Source: Pseudomonas sp. HOU2
GTDB taxonomy: Bacteria; Pseudomonadota; Gammaproteobacteria; Pseudomonadales; Pseudomonadaceae
Direction: 5' to 3'
DNA: 64,000 nt
Assembly: GCF_040729435.1 (NCBI RefSeq)
Contig: NZ_CP160398.1
Coordinates: 3,968,001-4,032,000, forward strand
In this document: positions 45,042-53,490 of the stretch, one piece after another
Numbering within the stretch: the stretch's first letter is position 1
Layout of the letters: each line of letters opens with the position of its first letter
Made by a program: the position numbers and the translations under genes
The notes under the pieces: model-generated
Database searches by the model: none
What the model was told of the DNA's origin: nothing
Seen by the model: only the letters and a program-made list of their open reading frames with translations

Positions 45042-46543
45042 CAGTCGATCACCCGTCCTTTCAGTGCGAAGAGGCCTTGCGGACGTTTCTGGATGAACAG
45101 AATGATCAGCGCGAGGATCAGGATCTTGCCGAGTACCGCACCGATCTGCGGTTCGAGAATCTTGTTGGCGATGCCCAGGCCGAACGCGGCGAGCACGCTG
45201 CCGGCCAGTTGGCCGACGCCGCCGAGCACCACCACCAGGAACGAATCGATGATGTAGCTCTGACCCAGATCCGGGCCGACGTTGCCGATCTGACTCAGGG
45301 CCACGCCCCCAAGGCCGGCGATGCCCGAGCCGAGGCCGAAGGCGAGCATGTCGACGCGCCCGGTGGGCACGCCGCAGCAGGCGGCCATGTTGCGGTTCTG
45401 CGTGACTGCTCGGACGTTGAGGCCGAGGCGGGTCTTGTTCAGCAGCAGCCAGGTCAGCACCACCACGAACAAGGCGAAGGCGATGATCACGATGCGGTTG
45501 TACGGCAGCACCAGATTCGGCAGCACCTGAATCCCGCCGGACAGCCACGCCGGGTTCGCCACTTCGACGTTCTGCGCACCGAACAGCAGGCGCACCAACT
45601 GGATCAGCATCAGGCTGATGCCCCAGGTGGCGAGCAGGGTTTCCAGCGGTCGGCCGTAGAGATGACGAATCACCGTGCGTTCCAGCGCCATGCCGATCGC
45701 CGCCGTGACAAAGAACGCCACCGGCAGCGCGATCAGCGGATAGAACTCGATGGCTTGCGGTGCGTAACGCTGGAACATCAGCTGCACCACGTAGGTCGAG
45801 TAGGCACCGAGCATCAGCATCTCGCCGTGGGCCATGTTGATCACCCCGAGCAGGCCGAAAGTGATCGCCAGACCGAGGGCCGCGAGCAGCAGAATCGAAC
45901 CGAGGGACATGCCGCTGAAGGCTTGACCGAGCACTTCGCCGATCAGCAGTTTGCGTTTGACTTGAGCGAGACTGGTTTCGGCGGCGGTGCGCACGCCGGC
46001 ATCGCTTTCGACGCCGGGCTCGAGCAGTCCTTCCAGGCGGGTGCGGGCCAGCGGATCGCCGGTTTCGCCGAGCAGGCGCACGGCGGCCAGACGCACCGCT
46101 GGGTCGCTGTCCACCAGTTGCAGGTTGGCCAGCGCCAGGCTCAGGGCGGCGTGGACGTTCTCGTCTTTTTCGCCAGCCAGTTGCTGGTCGAGGAATTTCA
46201 GCTGCGCGGGTTTCGCGCTTTTCTGCAATTGCTGCGCAGCAGTCAGACGGGTTTTGGCGTCGGCGGCGAGCAATTGGTGGCTGGCCAGAGCGGTGTCGAT
46301 CAGACCCCGCAGGCGGTTGTTCAGGCGCAGGGTTTTGGGTTGGCCGTCGACGGTCAGTTCGCCTTGCTGCAGGGCGTTGATCAGTTCGATGCGGGCAGGC
46401 TCGGGCTGCGCGGCCCAGGCTTCCAGCAGTCTGGCTTGCTGCACCGGGTTGGCGGCGACGAAGTCTTCGGCGTCGCCGGCAAAGGCAGTCATCGGCAACA
46501 GCAGTGCGATGGCGAGGATGAAGCGGTAAAGGGTAGTCGGCAT
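45041..46543 (-). CDS. urtB: Urea ABC transporter permease UrtB
   Basis: A 500-residue protein: signal peptide (MPTTLYRFILAIALLLPMTAFA), a helical periplasmic domain of about 190 residues, then a LivH-type permease (SGMSLGSILLLAALGLAITFGLLGVINMAHGE near 209-240). The long N-terminal domain is usual for UrtB of proteobacteria. The start has only a short spacer to a modest ribosome-binding site (AAGGCGACTC). It follows urtA after 238 bases that hold a REP pair. Confidence 0.94.
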   Translation of the reverse strand: MPTTLYRFILAIALLLPMTAFAGDAEDFVAANPVQQARLLEAWAAQPEPARIELINALQQGELTVDGQPKTLRLNNRLRGLIDTALASHQLLAADAKTRLTAAQQLQKSAKPAQLKFLDQQLAGEKDENVHAALSLALANLQLVDSDPAVRLAAVRLLGETGDPLARTRLEGLLEPGVESDAGVRTAAETSLAQVKRKLLIGEVLGQAFSGMSLGSILLLAALGLAITFGLLGVINMAHGEMLMLGAYSTYVVQLMFQRYAPQAIEFYPLIALPVAFFVTAAIGMALERTVIRHLYGRPLETLLATWGISLMLIQLVRLLFGAQNVEVANPAWLSGGIQVLPNLVLPYNRIVIIAFALFVVVLTWLLLNKTRLGLNVRAVTQNRNMAACCGVPTGRVDMLAFGLGSGIAGLGGVALSQIGNVGPDLGQSYIIDSFLVVVLGGVGQLAGSVLAAFGLGIANKILEPQIGAVLGKILILALIILFIQKRPQGLFALKGRVID

Positions 46544-46582
46544 AAAGAGTCGCCTTGCGCGGACTAATGGTGGGCACAGTCT

Positions 46583-46719
46583 TTGTGGCGAGGGGATTCA
46601 TCCCCGATGGGTTGCGAAGCAGCCCCAAATCCAGCGGTCGCGGTGTATCAGATTGATCGCGTCGGCTGATTTCGCGACTGCTTCGCAGCCGGTCGGGGAT
46701 GAATCCCCTCACCACAAAA
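46583..46719. repeat. REP pair, family B variant (GGGGATTCATCCCC core)
   Basis: Facing TTGTGGCGAGGGGATTCATC copies sit between urtA stop and urtB start. They also share inner arms GCGAAGCAG and CTGCTTCGC. Confidence 0.9.
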
Positions 46720-46781
46720 TATTGTTCCCACAGAGGGATTGTGTTGGGCCGAAAATGCTCATCAGCCCGACACCCAATGGC

Positions 46782-48047
46782 TCAGTTGCTCTTCACCGCA
46801 TAATCCGGCTTCTTGTCGTTGCCATCGATAAACGGACTCCACGGCTGCGCGCGGATCGGGCCTTCGGTCTGCCACACGACGTTGAACTGACCGTCGTTCT
46901 GGATCTCGCCGATCATCACCGGTTTGTGCAGGTGGTGGTTGGTCTTGTCCATGGTCAGGGTGTAACCGGACGGCGCGGCGAAGGTCTGGCCGGCCAGCGC
47001 TTCGCGGACCTTGTCGACGTCGGTGGACTTGGCTTTTTCCGCTGCTTGCGCCCACATGTGGATGCCGACGTAAGTGGCTTCCATCGGGTCGTTGGTCACC
47101 GCTTTGTCGGCGCCCGGCAGATTGTGTTTCTTCGCGTAGGCCTTCCAGTCAGCGACGAACTTTTTGTTCACCGGGTTCTCCACGGACTCGAAGTAGTTCC
47201 ACGCCGCAAGGTTGCCCACCAGCGGTTTGGTGTCGATGCCGCGCAGCTCTTCTTCACCCACCGAGAACGCCACCACCGGTACGTCGGTAGCCTTCAGGCC
47301 CTGATTGGCCAGCTCTTTGTAGAACGGCACGTTGGAGTCGCCGTTGACCGTGGAGATGACCGCAGTCTTGCCGCCGGCGGAGAATTTCTTGATGTTGGCG
47401 ACGATGGTTTGATAGTCGCTATGACCGAACGGGGTGTAGACCTCTTCGATGTCCTTGTCGGCCACGCCTTTGGAGTGCAGGAACGAGCGCAGGATCTTGT
47501 TGGTGGTGCGCGGGTAGACGTAGTCGGTGCCGAGCAGGAAGAAGCGCTTGGCGCTGCCGCCTTCTTCGCTCATCAGGTATTCAACGGCGGGGATCGCTTG
47601 CTGGTTCGGCGCGGCGCCGGTGTAGAACACGTTCGGCGACATCTCTTCGCCTTCGTACTGCACCGGGTAGAACAGCAGGCCGTTGAGTTCTTCGAACACC
47701 GGCAGCACCGATTTACGTGACACCGAGGTCCAGCAACCGAACACCACCGCGACCTTGTCCTGGGTCAGCAACTGCCGGCCCTTTTCGGCAAACAGCGGCC
47801 AGTTCGACGCCGGGTCGACCACCACCGGTTCGAGCATTTTGCCGTTGACCCCGCCCTTGGCGTTGATCTCGTCGATGGTCATCAGCGCCATGTCTTTGAG
47901 CGACGTTTCGGAGATCGCCATGGTCCCGGACAACGAATGCAGAATCCCGACCTTGATGGTCTCGGCAGCCTGGACAGTCCAGGTCATGCCCATCGCGGCA
48001 ATGGATGCCGTGAGAGTGAAAGCCTTGATCAAACTGCGACGCTTCAT
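46782..48047 (-). CDS. urtA: Urea ABC transporter substrate-binding protein UrtA
   Basis: A 421-residue periplasmic urea-binding protein. The signal peptide starts MKRRSLIKAFTLTASIAAMG and has a twin-arginine-like RRSLIK motif. The mature part opens ETIKVGILHSLSGTMAISET, and FGCWTSVSRKSVLPVFEELNGLLFYPVQYEG (around 103-133) is the UrtA hallmark. The ATG at 48047 has a GGAG site. It is the first gene of urtABCDE and has a sigma-54 promoter upstream. Confidence 0.96.
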   Translation of the reverse strand: MKRRSLIKAFTLTASIAAMGMTWTVQAAETIKVGILHSLSGTMAISETSLKDMALMTIDEINAKGGVNGKMLEPVVVDPASNWPLFAEKGRQLLTQDKVAVVFGCWTSVSRKSVLPVFEELNGLLFYPVQYEGEEMSPNVFYTGAAPNQQAIPAVEYLMSEEGGSAKRFFLLGTDYVYPRTTNKILRSFLHSKGVADKDIEEVYTPFGHSDYQTIVANIKKFSAGGKTAVISTVNGDSNVPFYKELANQGLKATDVPVVAFSVGEEELRGIDTKPLVGNLAAWNYFESVENPVNKKFVADWKAYAKKHNLPGADKAVTNDPMEATYVGIHMWAQAAEKAKSTDVDKVREALAGQTFAAPSGYTLTMDKTNHHLHKPVMIGEIQNDGQFNVVWQTEGPIRAQPWSPFIDGNDKKPDYAVKSN

Positions 48048-48112
48048 TGTGCGATCTCCACGAACGTTAAAGTTTTTTATGGTTGGCAGATGCGGATGAC
48101 TGAAGGGTGTTT

Positions 48113-48128
48113 TGCAAGGGCTGTGCCC
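48113..48128 (-). promoter_or_regulatory. Sigma-54 promoter of urtABCDE
   Basis: On the minus strand GGGCACAGCCCTTGCA matches TGGCACG-N4-TTGCA at all but two positions, including the GG and GC cores at the right spacing, about 65 bases before the urtA ATG. NtrC-like half sites TGCACCA (48182-48188) and TGGTGCA (48211-48217) lie upstream, although not in standard spacing. Nitrogen-limitation control is the natural reading. The rest of 48048-48251 holds no gene. Confidence 0.65.
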
Positions 48129-48251
48129 GGTCGGGATCGGGCAGGGAAATGTCGGTTTAGAGCGGTTGTGCGTTGGCGGGGTGCACCATGAAGGCACGCG
48201 CAGGGAGCGCTGGTGCAGGCAACCGCGCCAGATTGGGGCGCCCACAATTCC

Positions 48252-48345
48252 TGTAGGAGCTGCCGAAGGCTGCGATCTTTTGACTTTGTTTTTTAATGAT
48301 CAAAAGCAAGATCAAGAGATCGCAGCCTTCGGCAGCTCCTACAGG
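48252..48345. repeat. REP pair, family A
   Basis: Facing TGTAGGAGCTGCCGAAGGC copies lie between the upstream region of urtA and the end of the FecCD permease gene. Confidence 0.9.
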
Positions 48346-48359
48346 GGGATTGTGTTGTG

Positions 48360-49370
48360 TCAGCGGCGGCGCATCAGGCCTATGAAAAAGAGGCCGCCGA
48401 TGGCTGCGGTGGCGACGCCGATGGGCAGGTCTTCCGGGGCGATCATCGTGCGTGCGGCGACATCGACCCACACCAGGAACAGGCTGCCGAGCAGGACGCA
48501 GGCTGGCAGCAATCGCCGGTGTTCGGCGCCGACCAGACGCCGGGCGATGTGCGGCACCATCAGCCCGACGAAACCGATTGAGCCACTGATCGACACCAGC
48601 ACTCCTGTCATCAACGAGGCGATTACAAACACCCGCAGGCGCACCGCGCGGGCATTCAGGCCGAGGGTGACGGCGGTCTGTTCGCCGGCCATCAAGGCGT
48701 TCAGCGGACGGGCCATGCCCAACAGCAAAACCAGGCCAAGCAGCACGCTCAGCGCGGGTATCGTCAGCAGCTCCCAGCGCGCCAGGCCGAGGCCACCGAG
48801 CATCCAGAACATCACCGCCGAACTGGCGCGATGGTCGCCCATGAACAGCAGCAGGTTGGCGATCGCCATCATCACGAACGACACCGCCACGCCACACAGC
48901 AGCAAGCGATCGCTGTCGAGCCGGCCCTGACGGTTGGCAATCCCCAGCACCAGAAACATGCTCAGCAGCGCACCGATGAACGCGGCAATCGGCATGGTCA
49001 GCAGGCCGACGATCTCACCGATGTGCAGCACCACGATCACCGCGCCCAACGTCGCGCCGGAGGTGACGCCAAGCAGGTGCGGATCGGCCAGTGGATTGCG
49101 CGTCACCGCTTGCAACACTGCGCCGATCAACGCCAGACCGGCGCCGACCAGTGCACCGAGCAACATGCGCGGCACGCGAATCAGCCAGACGATGTGTTCC
49201 TGGCCAGCGCTCCAATCCGGTACGCCGAGGCCGAACAACTTGTGCAGCAGAATCCGCCACATGACGTCCACCGGCACCCGCGCCGGACCAAAGCCCAGCG
49301 ACACCACGCACGACACCAGCAACACGGCACCGAGGGCAATCAGCAGCAGGGTGTAGCGACGGTCGATCAT
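48360..49370 (-). CDS. FecCD-family ABC transporter permease
   Basis: A 336-residue permease with about nine or ten membrane helices and the family segments RVPRMLLGALVGAGLALIGAVLQAVTRNPLADPHLLGVTSGA near residues 49-90 and GSIGFVGLMVPHIARRLVG near 264-282. It forms the inner-membrane channel for a metal chelate. Its start overlaps the binding-protein stop by 4 bases. Last gene of the receptor-ATPase-binding protein-permease series. Confidence 0.94.
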   Translation of the reverse strand: MIDRRYTLLLIALGAVLLVSCVVSLGFGPARVPVDVMWRILLHKLFGLGVPDWSAGQEHIVWLIRVPRMLLGALVGAGLALIGAVLQAVTRNPLADPHLLGVTSGATLGAVIVVLHIGEIVGLLTMPIAAFIGALLSMFLVLGIANRQGRLDSDRLLLCGVAVSFVMMAIANLLLFMGDHRASSAVMFWMLGGLGLARWELLTIPALSVLLGLVLLLGMARPLNALMAGEQTAVTLGLNARAVRLRVFVIASLMTGVLVSISGSIGFVGLMVPHIARRLVGAEHRRLLPACVLLGSLFLVWVDVAARTMIAPEDLPIGVATAAIGGLFFIGLMRRR

Positions 49371-50314
49371 TCGCCGTGAAACCCCTTGGCCAGGGTTTCC
49401 ACCGCCAGCACGTTATCGATCCCCGGCGTGGCCTGCACGTAAGGGATGACGATGAAGCGCTGGTTCTTGATCGCATCGACCGCTTGCAGCGCCGTGTTCT
49501 TCAGCAGAAATTCGATCTTCTGCTCGGCAGTGATTTCGCTGTAGTCGACGATCACGATCACCTGCGGATTGCGTTCGACCACGGTCTCCCAGTTGACCCT
49601 CGTCCAGCTCGCGTCGATGTCGTCGAGAATGTTGCGCCCGCCTGCGGCATCAATCAGCGCCTGCGGCATGCCAAGACGCCCGGAGGTCATGGCGCGGTCT
49701 TCACCGCTGTCGTAGAGAAACACGCGCGGCTTGTCGGCGGGCAGGTCTTTGCGGATCTCGGCAACCTGGTTCTGCATGTCGGCGATCAGTGCGTTGGCGC
49801 GATCCTGCACGTCGAAAATTTTCCCGAGGTTGCGCAGGTCGTTATAGGTGTCGTCCAGCGTCGCCGCCGGGCGCTTCATCACGAAGGCGCAGGATTCGGT
49901 CAGCTCATACACGTTGATGCCCAGCGGTTGCAGGGTCTGCGGCGTGAGGTCGCCACCGACGCGCATGCCGTAATCCCAGCCGGCGAAAAAGAAATCGACG
50001 TTAGCGTTGAGCAGGGTTTCCACCGACGGATATTTCGCAGCCAGCTCCGGCAAACCGTCGAGCAACGACTGCATCTCGGGCGTCACCGACTTCCAGCCGC
50101 TGACGCCGCTGTAACCGGCCATGCGCGATTTGAGGCCGAGGGCGAGCATCATCTGGGTCATGTTGATGTCGTGGCTGACCGCGTGTTTCGGCGCTTCGTT
50201 GAAGGTCACTTCGCGGTTGCAGCTATGGATGGTCAACGGGTATTTCGTGGCTTCGGCGAAGGCCTGGGCACTGCACAACAGAAGAGCGACACAAAGCAGG
50301 GAACGCACAGTCAT
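49367..50314 (-). CDS. Metal-chelate ABC transporter periplasmic binding protein
   Basis: A 315-residue class III binding protein (BtuF/FhuD fold) with a signal peptide ending near AFAEA. TIHSCNREVTFNEAPKHAVSHDINMTQMMLALGL opens the fold. An internal Cys in LTESCAFVM may pair with the one in HSCNRE. It overlaps both neighbours by 4 bases. The ligand is probably a zinc or iron complex, with the Zur-like box upstream of the operon favouring zinc. Confidence 0.92.
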   Translation of the reverse strand: MTVRSLLCVALLLCSAQAFAEATKYPLTIHSCNREVTFNEAPKHAVSHDINMTQMMLALGLKSRMAGYSGVSGWKSVTPEMQSLLDGLPELAAKYPSVETLLNANVDFFFAGWDYGMRVGGDLTPQTLQPLGINVYELTESCAFVMKRPAATLDDTYNDLRNLGKIFDVQDRANALIADMQNQVAEIRKDLPADKPRVFLYDSGEDRAMTSGRLGMPQALIDAAGGRNILDDIDASWTRVNWETVVERNPQVIVIVDYSEITAEQKIEFLLKNTALQAVDAIKNQRFIVIPYVQATPGIDNVLAVETLAKGFHGE

Positions 50315-51099
50315 GGTCGGGTTATCCAGGTGATTCGCGGGTAGCCGTGGAGGGGGTGGGAGTCGATCAGCGCCTCGACGCCGAACACGTCGCGCAACAG
50401 CTCGGTGGTCAGTACATCTTGCGGCGTGCCGCTGGCGACGATGCGCCCGTGGTTGATCACGTACAGTCGGTCACAGAATGCGGCGGCCAGGTTCAGGTCG
50501 TGGATGCTGGCGAGGGTGCCGATCTGCAGGCGTTTGACCAGTTGCAGCAGTTCGAGCTGATAACGCGGGTCAAGGTGGTTGGTCGGCTCGTCGAGGATCA
50601 GCAGTTGCGGTTGCTGGGCCAGGGCGCGGGCGAGGATCACCCGCTGTTTTTCACCGCCGGAGAGGGTGGCGAACGCATGGTCTTCGAAGCCGTCGAGTCC
50701 GACTGATCTGAGCGCTTGCGTCGCCAGATTGCGATCTTCCAGCGTGTCGCCATCGAACAGGCCTTTGTGCGGCGTGCGGCCCATGGCGACGACCTCTTCG
50801 ACGGTCAGGCCAAAGGCATCGGGGAATTCCTGCAGGACCACGGCGATGCGTTGTGCACACCAGCGCGAGGACTGTTTCCACACCTTGTGGTGATCGAGTC
50901 TGACCTCACCGCTTTCCGGTTGACTGAAGCGATAGGCGCACCGCAGCAGGCTGGTCTTGCCGCTGCCGTTCGGGCCGATCAGCCCGACAAACTCACCGGC
51001 GGCCACCTGCAACGAGGCGTCACGCAGTTGGAACTGGTGATGGCAGTGGCCGTGGCCCAGAGGTGTCCAGGCGAGATTGGCGAGGTTTAGCGAGGTCAT
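50311..51099 (-). CDS. Metal-chelate ABC transporter ATP-binding protein
   Basis: A 262-residue FecE-like ATPase with Walker A GPNGSGKTS near 39-47, signature LSGGEKQRVILARA and Walker B LLILDEPTNHLDP. The exact start is unsure: an ATG at 51099 and a TTG one codon earlier both lack a good ribosome-binding site. It follows the TonB receptor gene after 117 bases that hold a REP pair. Confidence 0.93.
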   Translation of the reverse strand: MTSLNLANLAWTPLGHGHCHHQFQLRDASLQVAAGEFVGLIGPNGSGKTSLLRCAYRFSQPESGEVRLDHHKVWKQSSRWCAQRIAVVLQEFPDAFGLTVEEVVAMGRTPHKGLFDGDTLEDRNLATQALRSVGLDGFEDHAFATLSGGEKQRVILARALAQQPQLLILDEPTNHLDPRYQLELLQLVKRLQIGTLASIHDLNLAAAFCDRLYVINHGRIVASGTPQDVLTTELLRDVFGVEALIDSHPLHGYPRITWITRP

Positions 51100-51122
51100 C
51101 AAATGCTCATGATGCTTGCCCC

Positions 51123-51209
51123 TGTAGGAGCTGCCGAAGGCTGCGATCTTTTGCTGTTGCTTTTAAAGATCAAGATCAAAAGATCGCAGCCTGCGGCAGC
51201 TCCTACAGG
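51123..51209. repeat. REP pair, family A
   Basis: Facing TGTAGGAGCTGCCGAAGGC and CTGCGGCAGCTCCTACAG copies lie between the receptor and ATPase genes. Confidence 0.9.
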
Positions 51210-51216
51210 GGTTGGG

Positions 51217-53340
51217 TTAGAAAGTGTAATCAGCGGTGACGAAGAACGATCTCGGCTCGCCGAGAATCCATTGCTGGCCCTCATTGTATTGGCTTTGCGC
51301 GTACCGGCGGTCAAACAGATTGTTCACCTGCAGACCGAGCGTGGTGTTGCGCAGGGCCTGCCACGACAGCGTCGCATCGACCACGGTGTAACTCGGAAGC
51401 TCATTACGATTAGCCATGTCGGCATAGCGCGCGTCGACATAACGCACGCCGGCGCCGGCCTTCAGGTCATCGCTGAGGTTTTTGTTCAGCCACAGGTTGG
51501 CGGTGCGCCGTGGTACATCCACCGGACGATTGCCGTTGTACGACAGGGTTTGCCCTTTGACCACCTCGGAGAAGTCATCGTACTTGGCCTTCACAATCGC
51601 CGCGTTGGCCTGCAGTTGCCAGGCGTGCGGCAGTTGCAGATCGAGGCTGGCTTCCAGACCATTGGACGATTGCTGGCCGACTTGCTGCTTGAGCGTCGGG
51701 TTGCCCGGATCGTCGGTCAGCAGCTTCTTCTTGACGATGCGATAGGCCGCCAGGGTGAACTCGCCGCGTTGATCCCAGAACAACTGTTTCATTCCGACTT
51801 CGGTCTGGCGAGCGGTCGACAGGTCATATTGCTGTTGGCTCGGGCTCAGGGAAATCAGGCCGCCGATGCCATCGGTACTGGTCGCGACTTGGCCGTAAAA
51901 CGAGGTCTGCGGCGTCAGGGCAAACAGCAGTCCGGCCTTCCAGTTGTTGCCGGTCAGGGTCTTGTCGCTCTGGCTGTCGTCGATCAGATTGTTGCGATCC
52001 ACATGCACGTAATCACGACGCACGCCGGTCACCAGCGACCAGCGCTCGCTCAGTTGCGTGCGGTTTTCGGCGAACACTGACATCTGTTTGGTGGTGCTGT
52101 CGAACTGGTCGCGGTACGGGTTGGCGCTTTCGAAATAGGCCGGTTGCGGGTGATACAGATCCAAGGGCTGACCGTTGGGCAGCACGTCGTTGAACGGCGA
52201 GTTGCTGTTGAGCTGGAAGCGGATGCGGTTGTAATCGACGCCGGTCACGGTCTGGCTGTCGAGGCCGAACAGCGAGTGCTTAAAGGTGAAGGTCTGGCGG
52301 TCGCCGACCTGTTCCTGCTGGTGGCCGATGCCGAAGTAGCCGCTGCGGCTGATCTGTTGCGTGGCGGTGTCGAAATTGTAGTTTTCGGCGTTCTGCCAGC
52401 GGCGCTGGGCCTTGAGGTAGTACAGCTCGTTGCTGGCACTGACCGCGTCGTTGATCCGCCAATCCGTGGTCAGGCGCGTCCACTGATCGTTGTAGTGCTG
52501 CTGGTCGTCGCGCACGTTGTAGTTCTTGTTGCGCAGGCTGTCCTGCAATCGGCCATTGATCAGCGGCGTGCCGAAGTAGTTCTGCGGGCGCTGATCGCCG
52601 TAATCGTGGGCGAGGGTGAATGCCAGGTCGTCGGTGGCCTGCCAGCGCAGGGCGGCACTGATGAAGTCGCTTGATGAATCACCGCGATCGACCCAGCCAT
52701 TGCTGCGCAGACGATTGAGATTGAGCCGATAGCTCAGGGTGTCGCTCAGTGAGCCGCCGCTGTCGAACGCCTGCTGCTGGCTGTCGTAGGAACCGTAGCC
52801 GAGGCGCAAGTGGTTTTCGATGTCGCCTTCGAACGGCTTCTTCGGGATCACGTTGACCACCGCGCCGGTCGCGCCTTCGCCGTACAGCACCGAGGCCGGG
52901 CCGCGCAGCACATCGACGCGATCCACCGACCAGGTGTCGACCGGAAAGGTCACGGTGCCCATGCCGGTGTACAGGCGGTTGCCGTCATACAACTGCATCA
53001 CCGAACTCTGCCCGGTAAAACCGCGTGCCTGCAACGAGGTGCCGCCATCGCCCGGGGTGCCGGTGCGGCTGATGCCGGTGCTGCGCGACACCGCGTCCTG
53101 CACGCTGCGATCACCACGGGCGCGTATTTGTTCGCCGCTGAGGCTTTCGACGCTGGCCGGGGTTTCCATGGCCGTCAGGTTCAGGCGCGAGCCGGCGGTG
53201 GTCGGCGTGCTCAGGCTGACACTTTCTTCGTCAACCGCAGGCGCGGAGATGGTGCCGGCGGGCAGCGTCAGCGGTTGGCCGTCGGCGTTGGCGTTGTTCA
53301 GAGCAAGCAGGCAGAGGCTGGACAAGAGGTACTTGTTCAT
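51217..53340 (-). CDS. TonB-dependent siderophore/zincophore-type receptor
   Basis: A 707-residue outer-membrane receptor: signal peptide (about 1-19, ending NANA), plug domain about 60-170 (VESLSGEQIRARGDRSVQDAVSRSTG; VDRVDVLRGPASVLYGEGATGAVVNVIPKKP), a 22-strand barrel, and the terminal Phe (FVTADYTF). There is no N-terminal signalling domain, so it does not control a cell-surface sigma factor. The neighbours (ATPase, binding protein, FecCD permease) make a complete uptake route. In P. aeruginosa a similar four-gene set (PA2911-2914 as I recall) responds to zinc shortage, in line with the Zur-like site upstream. No clear ribosome-binding site precedes the ATG. Confidence 0.93.
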   Translation of the reverse strand: MNKYLLSSLCLLALNNANADGQPLTLPAGTISAPAVDEESVSLSTPTTAGSRLNLTAMETPASVESLSGEQIRARGDRSVQDAVSRSTGISRTGTPGDGGTSLQARGFTGQSSVMQLYDGNRLYTGMGTVTFPVDTWSVDRVDVLRGPASVLYGEGATGAVVNVIPKKPFEGDIENHLRLGYGSYDSQQQAFDSGGSLSDTLSYRLNLNRLRSNGWVDRGDSSSDFISAALRWQATDDLAFTLAHDYGDQRPQNYFGTPLINGRLQDSLRNKNYNVRDDQQHYNDQWTRLTTDWRINDAVSASNELYYLKAQRRWQNAENYNFDTATQQISRSGYFGIGHQQEQVGDRQTFTFKHSLFGLDSQTVTGVDYNRIRFQLNSNSPFNDVLPNGQPLDLYHPQPAYFESANPYRDQFDSTTKQMSVFAENRTQLSERWSLVTGVRRDYVHVDRNNLIDDSQSDKTLTGNNWKAGLLFALTPQTSFYGQVATSTDGIGGLISLSPSQQQYDLSTARQTEVGMKQLFWDQRGEFTLAAYRIVKKKLLTDDPGNPTLKQQVGQQSSNGLEASLDLQLPHAWQLQANAAIVKAKYDDFSEVVKGQTLSYNGNRPVDVPRRTANLWLNKNLSDDLKAGAGVRYVDARYADMANRNELPSYTVVDATLSWQALRNTTLGLQVNNLFDRRYAQSQYNEGQQWILGEPRSFFVTADYTF

Positions 53341-53360
53341 TGGGGCGGTGAATCACTTCT

Positions 53361-53393
53361 TCAAAAGAAAGCCCGCAACGTGTGGTTGCGGGC
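53361..53393 (-). terminator. Hairpin plus U-rich run in the receptor leader
   Basis: On the minus strand GCCCGCAAC, a 5-base loop and GTTGCGGGC are followed by TTTCTTTT. It lies between the Zur-like box and the receptor ATG, so it could act as an attenuator rather than a plain terminator. Confidence 0.55.
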
Positions 53394-53409
53394 AGAACGG
53401 CCAATTTGC

Positions 53410-53422
53410 GTTATACAGTAAC
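53410..53422 (-). promoter_or_regulatory. Zur-box-like site upstream of the receptor operon
   Basis: GTTATACAGTAAC matches the gammaproteobacterial Zur consensus GTTATANTATAAC at 11 of 13 positions and is centred about 75 bases before the receptor ATG. No Fur box is visible in the same interval. Confidence 0.5.
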
Positions 53423-53424
53423 AC

Positions 53425-53455
53425 TAAAAAATGCCGGAGTTTAAGCCCCGGCAGT
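53425..53455 (-). terminator. Intrinsic terminator of the PepSY/copper operon
   Basis: On the minus strand TGCCGG and CCGGCA arms with a 10-base loop run into a TTTTTT tract, about 36 bases after the PepSY stop. Confidence 0.8.
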
Positions 53456-53490
53456 TTAAAGATCTGTCTAAAACGCGCATCTCGCCTGCT

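Noticed and set aside
43962..46715. 917-residue frame suggesting a UrtC fusion protein
   Set aside because: The upstream two thirds are an out-of-frame reading of urtB with a low-complexity Arg/Pro-rich translation; urtC begins at 45041 where it overlaps the urtB stop by one base.
53341..53490. Fur box before the TonB receptor
   Set aside because: No stretch resembles GATAATGATAATCATTATC; the GTTATACAGTAAC site fits Zur better.
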